Numbered from the stretch's first letter, positions 17,929-27,535 are shown. The stretch: 64,000 nucleotides of DNA from Oscillospiraceae bacterium (GCA_017861365.1 JAGFXR010000003.1:62001-126000), one strand, 5' to 3'. A program made the numbers and translations. The notes: generated by a model from the letters alone, not told the origin.

Positions 17929-19116
17929 ATGGAGCTTGTACTCACGCCAACCATACTTACGGGAGCGGTGACGCCGCCTCCCTCCAAAAGCCAGGCCCAC
18001 CGGGTTTATATCGCCTCCTGTCTGGCCGGGGGCGGCAGTGTGCTGCATCATCTGCCCGAGTCCAAAGATATGGACGCCACCCGCCGCTGCATGGCGGCGC
18101 TGCTTGCAGGCAAGGGCCGGTGTACTCCCTGCTGTGACGCGCCTGAGCTGGACTGCGGGGAATCGGGCTCTACCCTGCGGTTTCTGATCCCGCTGGCGCT
18201 GGCACTGCGGGGCGGCGGCATTTTTACGGGGCAGGGTCGGCTGATGGAGCGTCCTCAGGAGCCGTACGCCAGGCTGTTTGAAGAAAAGGGAATTTTCTTT
18301 TCTCAGCGGGGGGGCGTGCTGTCGGTGTTTGGGAGGCTGGAGCCGGGCGTTTACTCCATCGCCGGGGATGTTTCCTCTCAATTTATTACCGGGCTGCTGT
18401 TTGCGCTGCCCCTGCTGGAGGGGGACTCGGAGCTTCGGCTGACCACGCCGCTGGAATCCGCGGGCTATGTGGACATGACCCTGGACGCCCTCCGGCAGTT
18501 CGGCGTCACCGTGGCCTGGGACGGCGACAGGACATTTGCCGTCAGCGGAGGTCAGACCTACCGCCCAGCGTCGGTGACCATTGAGGCGGACTATTCTCAG
18601 GCAGGTTTTTTCTATGCCGCCAACGGCATCGGAAACAGCGTTGAACTTTGTGGTCTAAACCCCGACTCCTGTCAGGGTGACCGGATGATTGTCGATTACG
18701 CGGAGAAGCTTAGGGAGCCGGGAATCGTCATCCTGGATGTGAGTCAATGCCCTGATCTGGTGCCTGCTCTGGCGGTCTACGCCGCCCTTCGGACGGGGGA
18801 GGAGACCGTGATTGCCAACGCCACCCGCTTGCGCATCAAGGAGAGCGACCGGCTGGAGGCCGTGACCGCCGAGCTTTACAAGCTGGGCGCGGATATCCGG
18901 CAGGGCGCGGACTTTTTACAGATACATGGCGTCTCGTCTCTGCGGGGCGGCGCGGTGGACGCCCATAACGATCACCGCATCGCTATGATGCTGGCCATTG
19001 CTTCCACCCGGACGGATGGAGAGGTAATCCTGAGAGGCGCGGAGAGCGTGGAAAAGTCCTATCCGTCCTTCTGGAGTGATTTTCAAGCCCTCGGCGGGCG
19101 GATCAAGGAGTTGTAA
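17929..19116 (+). CDS. aroA: 3-phosphoshikimate 1-carboxyvinyltransferase (EPSP synthase)
   Basis: 395 residues, slightly short for the family (about 425). Joins PEP to shikimate 3-phosphate. PPPSKSQAHR near residue 20, the DCGESGSTLRF motif near 83, and the C-terminal RIKESDRLEAV and DHRIAMMLA motifs are all present. AGAGG sits nine bases before ATG 17929; an upstream in-frame ATG would add unconserved residues. Located 51 bases after aroB. Confidence 0.94.
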   Translation: MELVLTPTILTGAVTPPPSKSQAHRVYIASCLAGGGSVLHHLPESKDMDATRRCMAALLAGKGRCTPCCDAPELDCGESGSTLRFLIPLALALRGGGIFTGQGRLMERPQEPYARLFEEKGIFFSQRGGVLSVFGRLEPGVYSIAGDVSSQFITGLLFALPLLEGDSELRLTTPLESAGYVDMTLDALRQFGVTVAWDGDRTFAVSGGQTYRPASVTIEADYSQAGFFYAANGIGNSVELCGLNPDSCQGDRMIVDYAEKLREPGIVILDVSQCPDLVPALAVYAALRTGEETVIANATRLRIKESDRLEAVTAELYKLGADIRQGADFLQIHGVSSLRGGAVDAHNDHRIAMMLAIASTRTDGEVILRGAESVEKSYPSFWSDFQALGGRIKEL

Positions 19117-19119
19117 GGG

Positions 19120-20100
19120 ATGTTGAAGCATGAGATTTTCGGGGAATCCCACGGCCCCGCCATCGGCGTGGTGCTGACAGGCGTCCCCGCGGGGCTTGTC
19201 CTGGATATGGAGTTTATTCAGTCGGAGCTGACCCGCAGGGCGCCCGGAACCTCGGCCATGTCCACCGCCAGGCGGGAGGCGGACACCCCCCGGATTCTGT
19301 CGGGCGTGTTCGAGGGCAAAACCACGGGTGCGCCTCTGTGTGCGGTCATCGAGAATACGGATACCCGCTCCAAGGATTACGGAAAAATCAAAGATTTGCC
19401 CCGTCCCAGTCACGGGGATTTCACAGGCTTCGTGGCCTCCGGCGGCTGCAACGATTACCGGGGCGGCGGGCATTTCTCAGGGCGGCTTACCGCGCCGCTG
19501 GTATTTGCCGGCGCGGTTGCCAAGCTGTTGCTGCGCCCCCGTGGGGTGACCATCACCGCCTTAATACAGCGGGCCGCGGGGATTGAAACCCCAACGCCCG
19601 GGCAGCTGGAGGAAGCGGTTTTAGCCGCCAGGGCGCAGGAAGATTCCGTGGGAGGCATCCTCCGTGGAACGGTGAGCGGCCTGCCCGCCGGGCTGGGCGC
19701 GCCGGACTTCGGGGAAAACGCGGAGGGCATCTTTGCCCAATATCTGTTCGCCGTCCCGGCGGTGAAGGGCATTTCCTTCGGCGCGGGTTTTGGGCTGGCG
19801 GACATGCGGGGCAGCGAGGCCAACGATCCCTTTTATCTCGACGGCGGGAGGGTCAAAACAGCGACAAACCACAGCGGCGGCATCAACGGCGGGATTACCA
19901 ACGGCATGGATGTGGTGTTTGATGTGGTCATCCGCCCCACGCCGTCCATCTCAAAGCCCCAGAGGACAGTGAACCTGCGTACCATGGAGGAGACGGAGCT
20001 GGTCGTCGAAGGGCGGCACGATCCCTGCATTCTCCATCGCGCTTTGCCGGTGATTGAAGGTGCGGCGGCGCTGGCGGTATGCCGACTGATGAATTTATGA
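19120..20100 (+). CDS. aroC: Chorismate synthase
   Basis: 326 residues, shorter than the usual 355-390. Makes chorismate from EPSP with reduced FMN. The N-terminus begins almost directly at IFGESHGPAIG and lacks about ten residues normally preceding it; some internal loops are also short. Key motifs remain: RRAPG, EADTPRILSGVFEGKTTGAP, SHGDFT and the FMN-site NDYRGGGHFSGRLTAP. Begins three bases after aroA, with its ribosome site AAGGAG inside the aroA end. Confidence 0.93.
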   Translation: MLKHEIFGESHGPAIGVVLTGVPAGLVLDMEFIQSELTRRAPGTSAMSTARREADTPRILSGVFEGKTTGAPLCAVIENTDTRSKDYGKIKDLPRPSHGDFTGFVASGGCNDYRGGGHFSGRLTAPLVFAGAVAKLLLRPRGVTITALIQRAAGIETPTPGQLEEAVLAARAQEDSVGGILRGTVSGLPAGLGAPDFGENAEGIFAQYLFAVPAVKGISFGAGFGLADMRGSEANDPFYLDGGRVKTATNHSGGINGGITNGMDVVFDVVIRPTPSISKPQRTVNLRTMEETELVVEGRHDPCILHRALPVIEGAAALAVCRLMNL

Positions 20101-20128
20101 CTGAGTATCGGGAAATGGGGCGGTTGAA

Positions 20129-21286
20129 TTGAGCGAAATGGAACAGCTGCGCGGCCGGATTGACGAAATTGACGAGGAGCTTGTCCGGCTCTTCGAGGCG
20201 CGCATGGCGATTACGGAGCAAGTGGGAGCGTATAAGGCCCGTGAAGGGCTGGAGATCACCGATTACCGGCGGGAGCGGGAGGTACTGGCGAAGAAGCGGG
20301 AGCTGCTGAACGATCCCTCTCTCTCCGGAGACCTGACCGCCCTGTTCCAGACGATGTTTGCCCTTTCCCGGAAGCAGCAGAACCGTATTCTCCATGGCGA
20401 TGGAAACGGCATGGCGTGCTATGCCAAGCTGGAGGCCGAGCTGGGCCGGGCCCGGGAGCCTGTGGAGAATCCCCGGGTGCTCTATCAGGGGGTTCCGGGG
20501 GCGTACAGCGAGGAGGCGGCCATTCGTTTTTTCGGCCCGCAGGCAGCCCGTGTCCCTATGGAGCGCTGGGAAGACGTGTTCCTTGTTCTGCGGGAGGGTC
20601 AGGCGGATTATGGAGTGCTTCCGGTGGAGAACAGCTCCACCGGCGCGGTGATTGAGGTCTATGATCTGTTGCAGAAATATGATGCGTTTATTGTGGGGGA
20701 GCAGCTGCTGAAGGTCAATCACTGCCTTCTGGCCCCCGCCGGCGCGACGCTGGATACCATAACAGAGGTTTATTCCCATTCCCAGGGACTGTTTCAATGC
20801 CGGGAATTTCTCGACGAGCATCCCGGATGGACGCGTAACGCCATGCCCAACACGGCGGGCAGCGCCAAATATGTGGCGGAGTGCGGGAGCCTTGAAAAAG
20901 CCGCCATTTGCAGTGCCCGGGTGGCGGAGCTCTACGGACTGGAGATTCTGCGGGAGGGTATTAATTTCAATCGCGAGAACTATACCCGCTTCATTGTGAT
21001 CTCCCCCCGGCTGGAGCATCGGGCCGACTGCAATAAAATCAGCCTGCTGTTTGCCCTGCCTCACGAGAGCGGGAGCCTTTACAAGATTATCACCGTGTTT
21101 GCGGAGCATGGACTCAATTTATTAAAGCTTGAGTCCCGTCCCATTGCGGGGCGGAGCTGGGAATATCGCTTTTTTATGGATTTTGCAGGACATCTGGACG
21201 ATCCGGGCATGGAGACAGTGCTGCGGCAGGTGGCGGAATGCACCACGGAGTTCCGGGTATTGGGAAATTATCGGGCCTATGGATAA
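20129..21286 (+). CDS. pheA: Bifunctional chorismate mutase / prephenate dehydratase
   Basis: 385 residues. Turns chorismate into prephenate and then phenylpyruvate, committing flux to phenylalanine. Residues 1-90 form an AroQ-type mutase (RGRIDEIDEELVRLFEARM); 110-290 the dehydratase with its TRF motif in NYTRFIVIS; 295-385 a C-terminal ACT domain with LLKLESRPIAG, the phenylalanine-binding ESRP loop, so feedback inhibition by Phe is expected. Start is TTG at 20129 after GGGGCGG; the ATG three codons later is possible. Its 3' end overlaps aroK by eight bases. Confidence 0.95.
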   Translation: MSEMEQLRGRIDEIDEELVRLFEARMAITEQVGAYKAREGLEITDYRREREVLAKKRELLNDPSLSGDLTALFQTMFALSRKQQNRILHGDGNGMACYAKLEAELGRAREPVENPRVLYQGVPGAYSEEAAIRFFGPQAARVPMERWEDVFLVLREGQADYGVLPVENSSTGAVIEVYDLLQKYDAFIVGEQLLKVNHCLLAPAGATLDTITEVYSHSQGLFQCREFLDEHPGWTRNAMPNTAGSAKYVAECGSLEKAAICSARVAELYGLEILREGINFNRENYTRFIVISPRLEHRADCNKISLLFALPHESGSLYKIITVFAEHGLNLLKLESRPIAGRSWEYRFFMDFAGHLDDPGMETVLRQVAECTTEFRVLGNYRAYG

Positions 21287-21782
21287 TATTGTTTTAATCG
21301 GAATGCCGGGCTGCGGAAAAACCAGTGTGGGACAGCTTTTGGCAGCAGAATTGGGATTTTCTTTTGTGGATACGGATGAGCTGGTGGAGCGGGAAGAGAA
21401 CCGGACCATCCCGGCTATCTTTTCCGCCGAAGGCGAGGGCTATTTTCGGGATCTGGAGACAAGAGCCGCGAAATGTGCGTCCGGACTCAAAGGAGCTGTC
21501 ATTGCCACCGGCGGCGGAATGGTGCTGCGTCCGGAAAATATGGAGGCGCTGGGGGAAACGGGAACGGTTATTTTCATCGACCGCGCTCCGGAAGACATCG
21601 CCGGAGAAACTCATTCCGGCCGTCCCCTCATTGGGAATGACCGGGAGCGGGTTTTTTCCCTCTACCACGCTCGAATTGATCTTTACCGGCGGTATGCGGG
21701 GCATATCGTCGGCAACTGTGTTTCCCCCCGGCAATGCATGCGGGATATTTTGCAGCTATTGGATAAGGAGAGAACGGTATGA
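21279..21782 (+). CDS. aroK: Shikimate kinase
   Basis: 167 residues. Phosphorylates shikimate with ATP. P-loop GMPGCGKTSVG (residues 8-18), FVDTD with the metal/shikimate aspartate, the shikimate-binding FR in GYFRDLE and GGGMVLR are present, and the lid arginine falls in SGRPLIG. The start ATG at 21279 lies inside the last codons of pheA; the last bases overlap aroQ (ATGA), so all three genes are translationally coupled. Confidence 0.95.
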   Translation: MDNIVLIGMPGCGKTSVGQLLAAELGFSFVDTDELVEREENRTIPAIFSAEGEGYFRDLETRAAKCASGLKGAVIATGGGMVLRPENMEALGETGTVIFIDRAPEDIAGETHSGRPLIGNDRERVFSLYHARIDLYRRYAGHIVGNCVSPRQCMRDILQLLDKERTV

Positions 21783-22204
21783 AATTTTTGATTCTGAACG
21801 GCCCAAACCTGAACATGCTGGGAAAGCGGGAGCCGGGTATTTACGGCTCAGAGAGCTATGACGAGCTATGCCGGCGTCTGGAGTCCTTCGCCGTGGCCCA
21901 TGACAGCACGGCGGACTGCGTCCAGAGCAATTGCGAGGGCGAGCTGATCGATCATATTCACAGCGCGCCCGGACGCTACGACGCCATTGTCATCAATCCC
22001 GGTGCCTATACTCACTACAGCTATGCTATTCTGGACGCCCTGCTGGCAGTGGGCGTGCCCGCCGTTGAGGTCCATCTCTCCAATATCCACAAGCGGGAGG
22101 AGTTCCGGCATCGGTCGGTCACCGCTCCCGGTTGCGTCGGCCAGATTTGTGGCCTGGGCGTGTTTGGCTACGAGGCCGCCATGCTGTATGTTCTCTCCAG
22201 ATGA
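21779..22204 (+). CDS. aroQ: Type II 3-dehydroquinate dehydratase
   Basis: 141 residues, the small dodecameric class. Dehydrates 3-dehydroquinate to 3-dehydroshikimate. NGPNLNMLG with the catalytic region following (REPGIYG supplies the Arg and Tyr), SNCEGELIDHIH, INPGAYTHYSYA and VHLSNIHKREEFR are present in order. Four-base overlap with aroK. Confidence 0.96.
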   Translation: MKFLILNGPNLNMLGKREPGIYGSESYDELCRRLESFAVAHDSTADCVQSNCEGELIDHIHSAPGRYDAIVINPGAYTHYSYAILDALLAVGVPAVEVHLSNIHKREEFRHRSVTAPGCVGQICGLGVFGYEAAMLYVLSR

Positions 22205-22213
22205 GGTGCCGCC

Positions 22214-23068
22214 ATGCAAATAAATCTGGAAAATACAACGAAGAAGCTCTGCGTTATCGGAGATCCCGTGCTGCACTCCAAGTCGCCGTTACTGCACAAT
22301 ACCATGCTCCGGGCGCTGGGACTTGACTACGTTTATCTCTGTCAGCCGGTGCCTCGAGGCAGGCTGGCGGACTGGGTCTATGCCGCCATGGTGGCGGATT
22401 ACGCGGGCTTCAACGCCACCATGCCCCACAAGGAGGCTCTGGTTCCCATGATGGACGAGCTGGACGGGGACGCACGACTGTGCGGCGCGGTGAATACCGT
22501 CGCCATCCGGGACGGGCGGCTGCTGGGGTACAACACGGACGGCGCGGGCTTTGCCGCCATGCTGGCCCGGAAGGGTGTTCCTGTCGCGGGGCGGGAGATT
22601 GTGCTGCTGGGCGCGGGCGGAGCCGCTAAGTCCGTTGCCCTCAAGCTTGCGGGCATCGGGGCAAAGCGGGTTACCGTCTTAAACCGAACACTGGAAAAGG
22701 CGGAATCCATCCGGGAGAAAGCTCCGCAGGTGATCGCGGCGGCGGGCTTCACGCCGGACATCCTGCGGGAGCGGGCAGGCCATGCGGAAATCCTGATCAA
22801 CTGCACTTCCCTGGGGATGGAGGACACCGCCGGACAGTTTGAGGAGTTTTCCTTTTTGGAGCACCTGCCCTCCGAAGCCGTGGTATGTGATCTTATTTAT
22901 CATCCCGCTGAGACCCGGCTGCTGGCCGAAGCCAAGGCGAGGGGGCATCTGGCGCTCAACGGACTGGGAATGCTGGTGCATCAGGCCATCCTGGCCCTGG
23001 AGCATATGACCGGAGTCCGGCTGGACGCCGCCGCCATGGCGAATCTGCTGGAAGGAACTTTGCGCTGA
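22214..23068 (+). CDS. aroE: Shikimate dehydrogenase
   Basis: 284 residues. Reduces 3-dehydroshikimate with NADPH. Substrate-site SKSPLLHNT near the N-terminus, catalytic Lys in NATMPHKEAL, NAD(P) fingerprint LGAGGAAKSVA (about 128-138) followed by the NRTLEKA element typical of NADP preference. Last gene of the aro operon; with aroF to aroQ the pathway from central metabolites to chorismate is complete, while no tyrA or trp gene follows. Confidence 0.96.
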   Translation: MQINLENTTKKLCVIGDPVLHSKSPLLHNTMLRALGLDYVYLCQPVPRGRLADWVYAAMVADYAGFNATMPHKEALVPMMDELDGDARLCGAVNTVAIRDGRLLGYNTDGAGFAAMLARKGVPVAGREIVLLGAGGAAKSVALKLAGIGAKRVTVLNRTLEKAESIREKAPQVIAAAGFTPDILRERAGHAEILINCTSLGMEDTAGQFEEFSFLEHLPSEAVVCDLIYHPAETRLLAEAKARGHLALNGLGMLVHQAILALEHMTGVRLDAAAMANLLEGTLR

Positions 23069-23128
23069 TACCGGGAGCGCGCTTACGCACCTTAGGGTGA
23101 TATGGTGAGATGTTCGGCGGGCTTCTCC

Positions 23129-24505
23129 TCACACCCTGAGCCGCCCCTCCTTGTGCCGCGCGAGGTAGTCTCCGGTGAGCCTGACTACCTCGTCGGACAG
23201 AAGCAGAAGGGCGATGATATTGGGAATCGCCATCAGGCCGTTGCAGGTGTCGGAAATACTCCACACCAGATCCAGCTTCATGGTGCAGCCCACAAAAATC
23301 GCCGCGATGAACAGCAGGCGGTAAAGGGCGGTATACTTCTCCCCCGCGAGGTAGGAAAGTCCCCGTTCGCCGTAATAGCACCACCCCAGCAGGGTGGCAA
23401 AGGCGAAGATCATGATGGAACATGAGACGAAATGCCCGCCCAGGGCGCCCAGATTGCGGGTGAAGGCGGCCACGGTCAGTCCCGCGCCGGTTTTGCCCGT
23501 GTCCAGAACGCCAGTGGTCAGAATCACAAGCGCGGTGATGCTGCACACCACGATGGTGTCAAAAAAGACCTCGAAAATGCCCCACATACCCTGCTGCACC
23601 GGCTCTTTGACATTGGAGGCGGAGTTTGCCATAACGGAGCTGCCAAGCCCGGCTTCGTTGGAAAACACGCCTCTGGAAATGCCATACCGCATGGCCAGCG
23701 CGATGCCGTAACCCATGACGCCGCCTCCCGCGGAGCGGATGCTGAAGGCGCTTTCCATAATGGTTTGAAGCGCGGGGATGATTTGGGACGCGTTGAGCAG
23801 AATGATGAACAGGCTCACCGCCATGTAGAGGAGGCTCACGAAGGGGATGAGCTTCTCGGTGACGCTGGCAATGCGGCGCAGACCCCCGATGATGACGATT
23901 CCTACCACGACGGACAGCACGATTCCCGTGACCCAGGGTGAAATGCCCATGGTTTCCTGGACAGCTGCGGCAATGGAGTTGACCTGAGCCATGTTCCCCA
24001 TGCCGAAGGAGCCGCAGATACAGAACACGGAGAAACTGCCCGCCAGCCATTTCATATGCAGTCCCCGCTCAATATAAACCATGGCGCCGCCGACCCACTC
24101 TTTTTTCTCATTTTGATAGCGATACCGGTTGCCCAGTACATTTTCGGCATAGCTTGTCATCATACCGAAAAACGCCGACATCCACATCCAGAACACCGCA
24201 CCGGGGCCGCCGGAGACAATGGCGGTGGCCACGCCCACAATGTTTCCGATGCCCATAGCCCCCGCCAGCGCGGTGGTCAGGGATTGGAACTGGGTAATGG
24301 CCTTTTTGTCTTTGCTTTTGGTTACGCCCCGATCCCGGAAGATGGCCAAAAACGTGGAACGGAACCAGAGTCTGATGTTGATGACCTGAAAAAAGCGGGT
24401 GCGAACGGTAAAGCACACCCCGGTAAAGATAATCAGGGCCAGCATGGGCGGCCCCCACACCACCGCGTTGATCGCGGCGTTTAAGCTGATGATGGTGTCC
24501 AGCAT
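23129..24505 (-). CDS. Alanine/glycine:sodium symporter (AGCS family)
   Basis: 458 residues with about ten membrane helices. Imports alanine or glycine with Na+ or H+. Family text includes ALAGAMGIGNIVGVATAIVS near residue 75 and the central GVFSNEAGLGSS motif. GGGAG lies nine bases before the ATG. It converges with aroE and stands separate from the pyrimidine cluster by a terminator; together with alanine dehydrogenase in this window it suggests alanine use, which is inference. Confidence 0.92.
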   Translation of the reverse strand: MLDTIISLNAAINAVVWGPPMLALIIFTGVCFTVRTRFFQVINIRLWFRSTFLAIFRDRGVTKSKDKKAITQFQSLTTALAGAMGIGNIVGVATAIVSGGPGAVFWMWMSAFFGMMTSYAENVLGNRYRYQNEKKEWVGGAMVYIERGLHMKWLAGSFSVFCICGSFGMGNMAQVNSIAAAVQETMGISPWVTGIVLSVVVGIVIIGGLRRIASVTEKLIPFVSLLYMAVSLFIILLNASQIIPALQTIMESAFSIRSAGGGVMGYGIALAMRYGISRGVFSNEAGLGSSVMANSASNVKEPVQQGMWGIFEVFFDTIVVCSITALVILTTGVLDTGKTGAGLTVAAFTRNLGALGGHFVSCSIMIFAFATLLGWCYYGERGLSYLAGEKYTALYRLLFIAAIFVGCTMKLDLVWSISDTCNGLMAIPNIIALLLLSDEVVRLTGDYLARHKEGRLRV

Positions 24506-24638
24506 CTGGTTTCACTCCCGCGCCTGTTGTCCCCGCTGTGGGCGGGGTGCTTTTTAGTTGAGGATCAGAAAGCCCTGTCCGACTATATGCCAAAGCCAGG
24601 GGTAAATATGATTACTCTGCCGTCAGCGCGGTTCTTAT

Positions 24639-24686
24639 CCAAATATAAACGGGCGGCTCCACATGGAGCCGCCCGTTTATATTTGG
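24639..24686 (-). terminator. Terminator of the pyrimidine-degradation cluster
   Basis: Arms of 22 bases (24639-24660 and 24665-24686) pair perfectly around ACAT, starting ten bases past the last stop codon of the cluster. The AT-rich outer part of the stem stands in for a separate U-run. Confidence 0.75.
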
Positions 24687-24695
24687 TCTGCGTGT

Positions 24696-25925
24696 TTACA
24701 GCTTGTCAATTTCCAAAATGGTGTTCAGCAGCACATTGCAGCCCTTGGTACAGGCCTCCACGGGAGTGAACTCCTTTTCGCAGTGGCTGTGCCCATGAAC
24801 GGAGGGGACGAAAATCATGGTGGTGGGCACGAGATCCGCCAGGAACTGGGCGTCGTGGCCCGGGCCGCTGTACATGCGCTTATTGCTGTAGCCCAGGGCG
24901 TTGGCGCTTTTTTCAACCAGATCGATATAAGGACCGTAGTAGGCGACCGTCTTGCGGGACCACGCCTCGGCACAGGATACCTGACACTTTTCCACCTCGG
25001 GAGGAATGGCGTTGATGGCGGCGAGTACCTGCTCCAGCACGGCGGGGTCCTGATGGCGGGCGTCCAGCGTGAACCGAACCTCGTCGGGAATGATGGTATG
25101 GATATTGGGGTGGCACGAGATTTTTCCAGTGGTATAAACCAGCTTGGAATCCAGCTTGTCCAGCTCATCGTGGAGATACTGGATGGTTTTCGCGGCGGCA
25201 TAGAGGGCGTCTTTCCGGTATTTCATAGGAGTGGTACCGGCGTGGTCGGCCTGCCCCAGAAAGGTGAACTCATAGTTGATCATGCCGCAGACGCCTTCTA
25301 CCACGCCGATGTCGCAGCCCTCCGCCTCCAGCACAGGGCCCTGCTCAATGTGCAGCTCCACCAGCCCGAGGGTTTTGGCGGGGTCGAGGCGGTTTGCTTC
25401 GTCACCCTTGTAGCCGCTGGCCTCCAGAGCTTCGCCGAAGGTGATGTCCCCCGTGTCCTTGGCGACAGAGGCCAGCATAGCCGCCTTGTCAAATTTCCCG
25501 GTGATCACGCCGGAGGACATCATGGCCGGTTCAAAGCGCGCGCCCTCCTCGTTGGTCCAGATGACGCAGGTGACGGGGTGGCGGTGGGGAATGTGTTCGG
25601 TGACGATGGTTTCGGCGGCCTCCAGCGCGGTCAGCACGCCCAGAATGCCGTCGTAGTTGCCGCCCTGCCGCACCGAGTCACAGTGAGAGCCGCTGACGAT
25701 GGCGGGCAGTCCCTCCTCAGACCCGGGAAGGGTGGCATAAATGTTTGCCATGTCGTCCGTGACGAGTTCCATGCCCAGAGCCTTGCACCGGGCGCAGAAT
25801 TCCGCCCGGGCCGCCAATGCCTCAGGAGAGAGGGAAAAGCGGGTAATCCCGCCCCGACCCGTATCACCAAACTTGGAAAACGTGGTGATTTTGTCCTGTA
25901 ACCGTTCCTGACTGGTCTGATACAT
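24696..25925 (-). CDS. M20-family N-carbamoyl amidohydrolase, probable beta-ureidopropionase
   Basis: About 409 residues. Dinuclear-metal amidohydrolase of the group that cleaves N-carbamoyl amino acids or allantoate. Metal and catalytic motifs: GSHCDSV, the Asp of GGNYDGILG, NEEGARF, and HIEQGPVLE; a further GHDAQFLA near the C-terminus supplies the last histidine. Relatives with the same motifs include allantoate amidohydrolase; the neighbouring dihydropyrimidinase and PreA argue for N-carbamoyl-beta-alanine, giving beta-alanine, CO2 and ammonia. Start uncertain: ATG 25925 or one six codons earlier; neither has a strong ribosome site. Last gene of the cluster. Confidence 0.85.
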   Translation of the reverse strand: MYQTSQERLQDKITTFSKFGDTGRGGITRFSLSPEALAARAEFCARCKALGMELVTDDMANIYATLPGSEEGLPAIVSGSHCDSVRQGGNYDGILGVLTALEAAETIVTEHIPHRHPVTCVIWTNEEGARFEPAMMSSGVITGKFDKAAMLASVAKDTGDITFGEALEASGYKGDEANRLDPAKTLGLVELHIEQGPVLEAEGCDIGVVEGVCGMINYEFTFLGQADHAGTTPMKYRKDALYAAAKTIQYLHDELDKLDSKLVYTTGKISCHPNIHTIIPDEVRFTLDARHQDPAVLEQVLAAINAIPPEVEKCQVSCAEAWSRKTVAYYGPYIDLVEKSANALGYSNKRMYSGPGHDAQFLADLVPTTMIFVPSVHGHSHCEKEFTPVEACTKGCNVLLNTILEIDKL

Positions 25926-25970
25926 AGAGAACACTTCTTTCATAAAACATTAGTAATAGCGGCACGCGGC

Positions 25971-26396
25971 CTATTTCTGCTTCGGCTCCTGCTGTGATTC
26001 AATCCGGATGCAGTGTTCCAGAAGCGCGGCCATATCCTCCTGGGACACGGTATAGGCATGTTCTCCGCCGCCCGCCTCGTCGCTTAGCTCGATGGTCAGC
26101 AGGAACCGGGTGTCCCAGTCCGCGAAATAGAAGGTACGAACCTGTTGAAAGCGAAAGCCGTTGTTGATACAGAATGCCTCAAAATCCGGTGTGGGGCGGA
26201 CATAGCCGTAAAGCTTTCCATCCCAGGGCATCGCAAAGGACAGCCGGTCCATAAAGGCGTTTTTCAGCTCCAGCTCCGCCTTCACCTCGGTGATGCCGCC
26301 GGGCATCAGTTCAAAGGATTCCACGGTGCGGAAGTGGGTGGCGGGGATATACTGCGCAAGAGGGAGCATGGGACGGTCGGCGCGCTGATTGGTCAT
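25971..26396 (-). CDS. Conserved-looking protein of unknown function in the pyrimidine cluster
   Basis: 141 residues, soluble, rich in aromatics (MPWDGKLYGYV, RTFYFADWDTRFLLTIEL), with a helical C-terminus ending in Gln/Lys. I recognise no family. GAGG eight bases before the ATG at 26396 sets the start. It sits between the iron alcohol dehydrogenase (17 bases) and the hydrolase (45 bases), so it is very likely cotranscribed and may act on, or bind, an intermediate of the pathway; that is inference from position only. Confidence 0.6.
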   Translation of the reverse strand: MTNQRADRPMLPLAQYIPATHFRTVESFELMPGGITEVKAELELKNAFMDRLSFAMPWDGKLYGYVRPTPDFEAFCINNGFRFQQVRTFYFADWDTRFLLTIELSDEAGGGEHAYTVSQEDMAALLEHCIRIESQQEPKQK

Positions 26397-26413
26397 GTGA
26401 GTCACCTCGCTTC

Positions 26414-27514
26414 TCAGAGTCCGAAGGATGTGCGATAGATGCGCTGCAAATCCGCCTCTGTGGGGATCACAACGCAGTTTGCGATGTTGGAGGCTTTGAT
26501 GGCAATGCCGGAAAATTTGATGACCTCCTCCGGGGTGATAGGCTCCTTTTCTCCCAGCAGGCCGTCCAGAACAGAGGCAAGCTCAGTTACCGAACCCAGG
26601 CCGCACGCCATGACAATGGGGGCAACCCGGTCGGGGCGCACCTGCTCCACCAGCTTTAAAAATTCCGCCAGCAGCAGCCCGTTGGCTCTGCCGTGGTCAA
26701 TATTATGAAAATAGGTGAGGGAATATCCCATGGAATGGACGGCGGTGGTGCCCGTGTGGGCGATGACCATGCCGCCCAGAGTGGAGGCGTAGAGAAGGTT
26801 TGCCCGCAGCGCTTCCGTAATAGTTCCTGAGCTAAGAGCCGCAAAGCCGGAGCCGATGATGCCCATGGCTTCCAACGCCAGCGCGTCGGAGATGGCATTG
26901 GCCCGGTTGGAGAGATACCCCTCCGCGGAGTGGGAAAACGCGTCGATGACCGTGTTGATCATCGTGGTCTGGGACAGTCCCGCCATATAGCGGCTGTCCA
27001 GCAGTGCGAGATCGGGGAAGAGGACAGGGGAGGAGAGGGAGGTTTTGGTCTGAGCCTTGTCGTTCATCAGAATGGAATACTGGGTCACCTCGCTGCCGGT
27101 TCCCGCGGTGGTGGGGATGCAGACCAGGGGCAGACGGGTCTTGTAGCCGCCCGCGAACAGGTTTTCCCGGGAAATATCCTCACAGGCTAGCAGGGAAATG
27201 GCCTTCGCCGCGTCCATGGGGGAGCCGCCCCCGATGGCGACTACAAAATCCGCGCCTTCCGCCTTGGCCAGCGCCGCACCCTCATAAACGCAGTCAATGG
27301 TGGGATTGCTCATGACTTTGTCAAACATCGTCCACGACTGTCCGTTGGCGGTCAGCGCCGCCTCCAGATCGCTCTGGGAGCCGTTGGCCTTGGCGGAGCG
27401 GGCGCCGGTGACGATCAGAGCCTTTTTCCCGAAGGAAGCCAGCAGGGCGGCGTTGGCTTTGATGCAGTTGTCGTCCATTAAAATTTTGGTGGGAAGAAAA
27501 AAAGAAAGCTTCAT
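26414..27514 (-). CDS. Iron-containing alcohol dehydrogenase, possible 3-hydroxypropionate dehydrogenase
   Basis: 366 residues, group III metal-dependent ADH. NAD site AIGGGSPMDAAKA, PTTAGTGSEVTQYS, and metal ligands in DAFSHSAEGY, HTGTTAVHSMGY and HNIDHGRANG are intact. Such enzymes interconvert hydroxy acids or alcohols with aldehydes. In this cluster the aminotransferase would make malonate semialdehyde from beta-alanine, and reduction to 3-hydroxypropionate would consume NADH and give an excretable product; this substrate is inferred from neighbours. Confidence 0.85.
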   Translation of the reverse strand: MKLSFFLPTKILMDDNCIKANAALLASFGKKALIVTGARSAKANGSQSDLEAALTANGQSWTMFDKVMSNPTIDCVYEGAALAKAEGADFVVAIGGGSPMDAAKAISLLACEDISRENLFAGGYKTRLPLVCIPTTAGTGSEVTQYSILMNDKAQTKTSLSSPVLFPDLALLDSRYMAGLSQTTMINTVIDAFSHSAEGYLSNRANAISDALALEAMGIIGSGFAALSSGTITEALRANLLYASTLGGMVIAHTGTTAVHSMGYSLTYFHNIDHGRANGLLLAEFLKLVEQVRPDRVAPIVMACGLGSVTELASVLDGLLGEKEPITPEEVIKFSGIAIKASNIANCVVIPTEADLQRIYRTSFGL

Positions 27515-27535
27515 TGCTTACACTCCTTATGAAAG

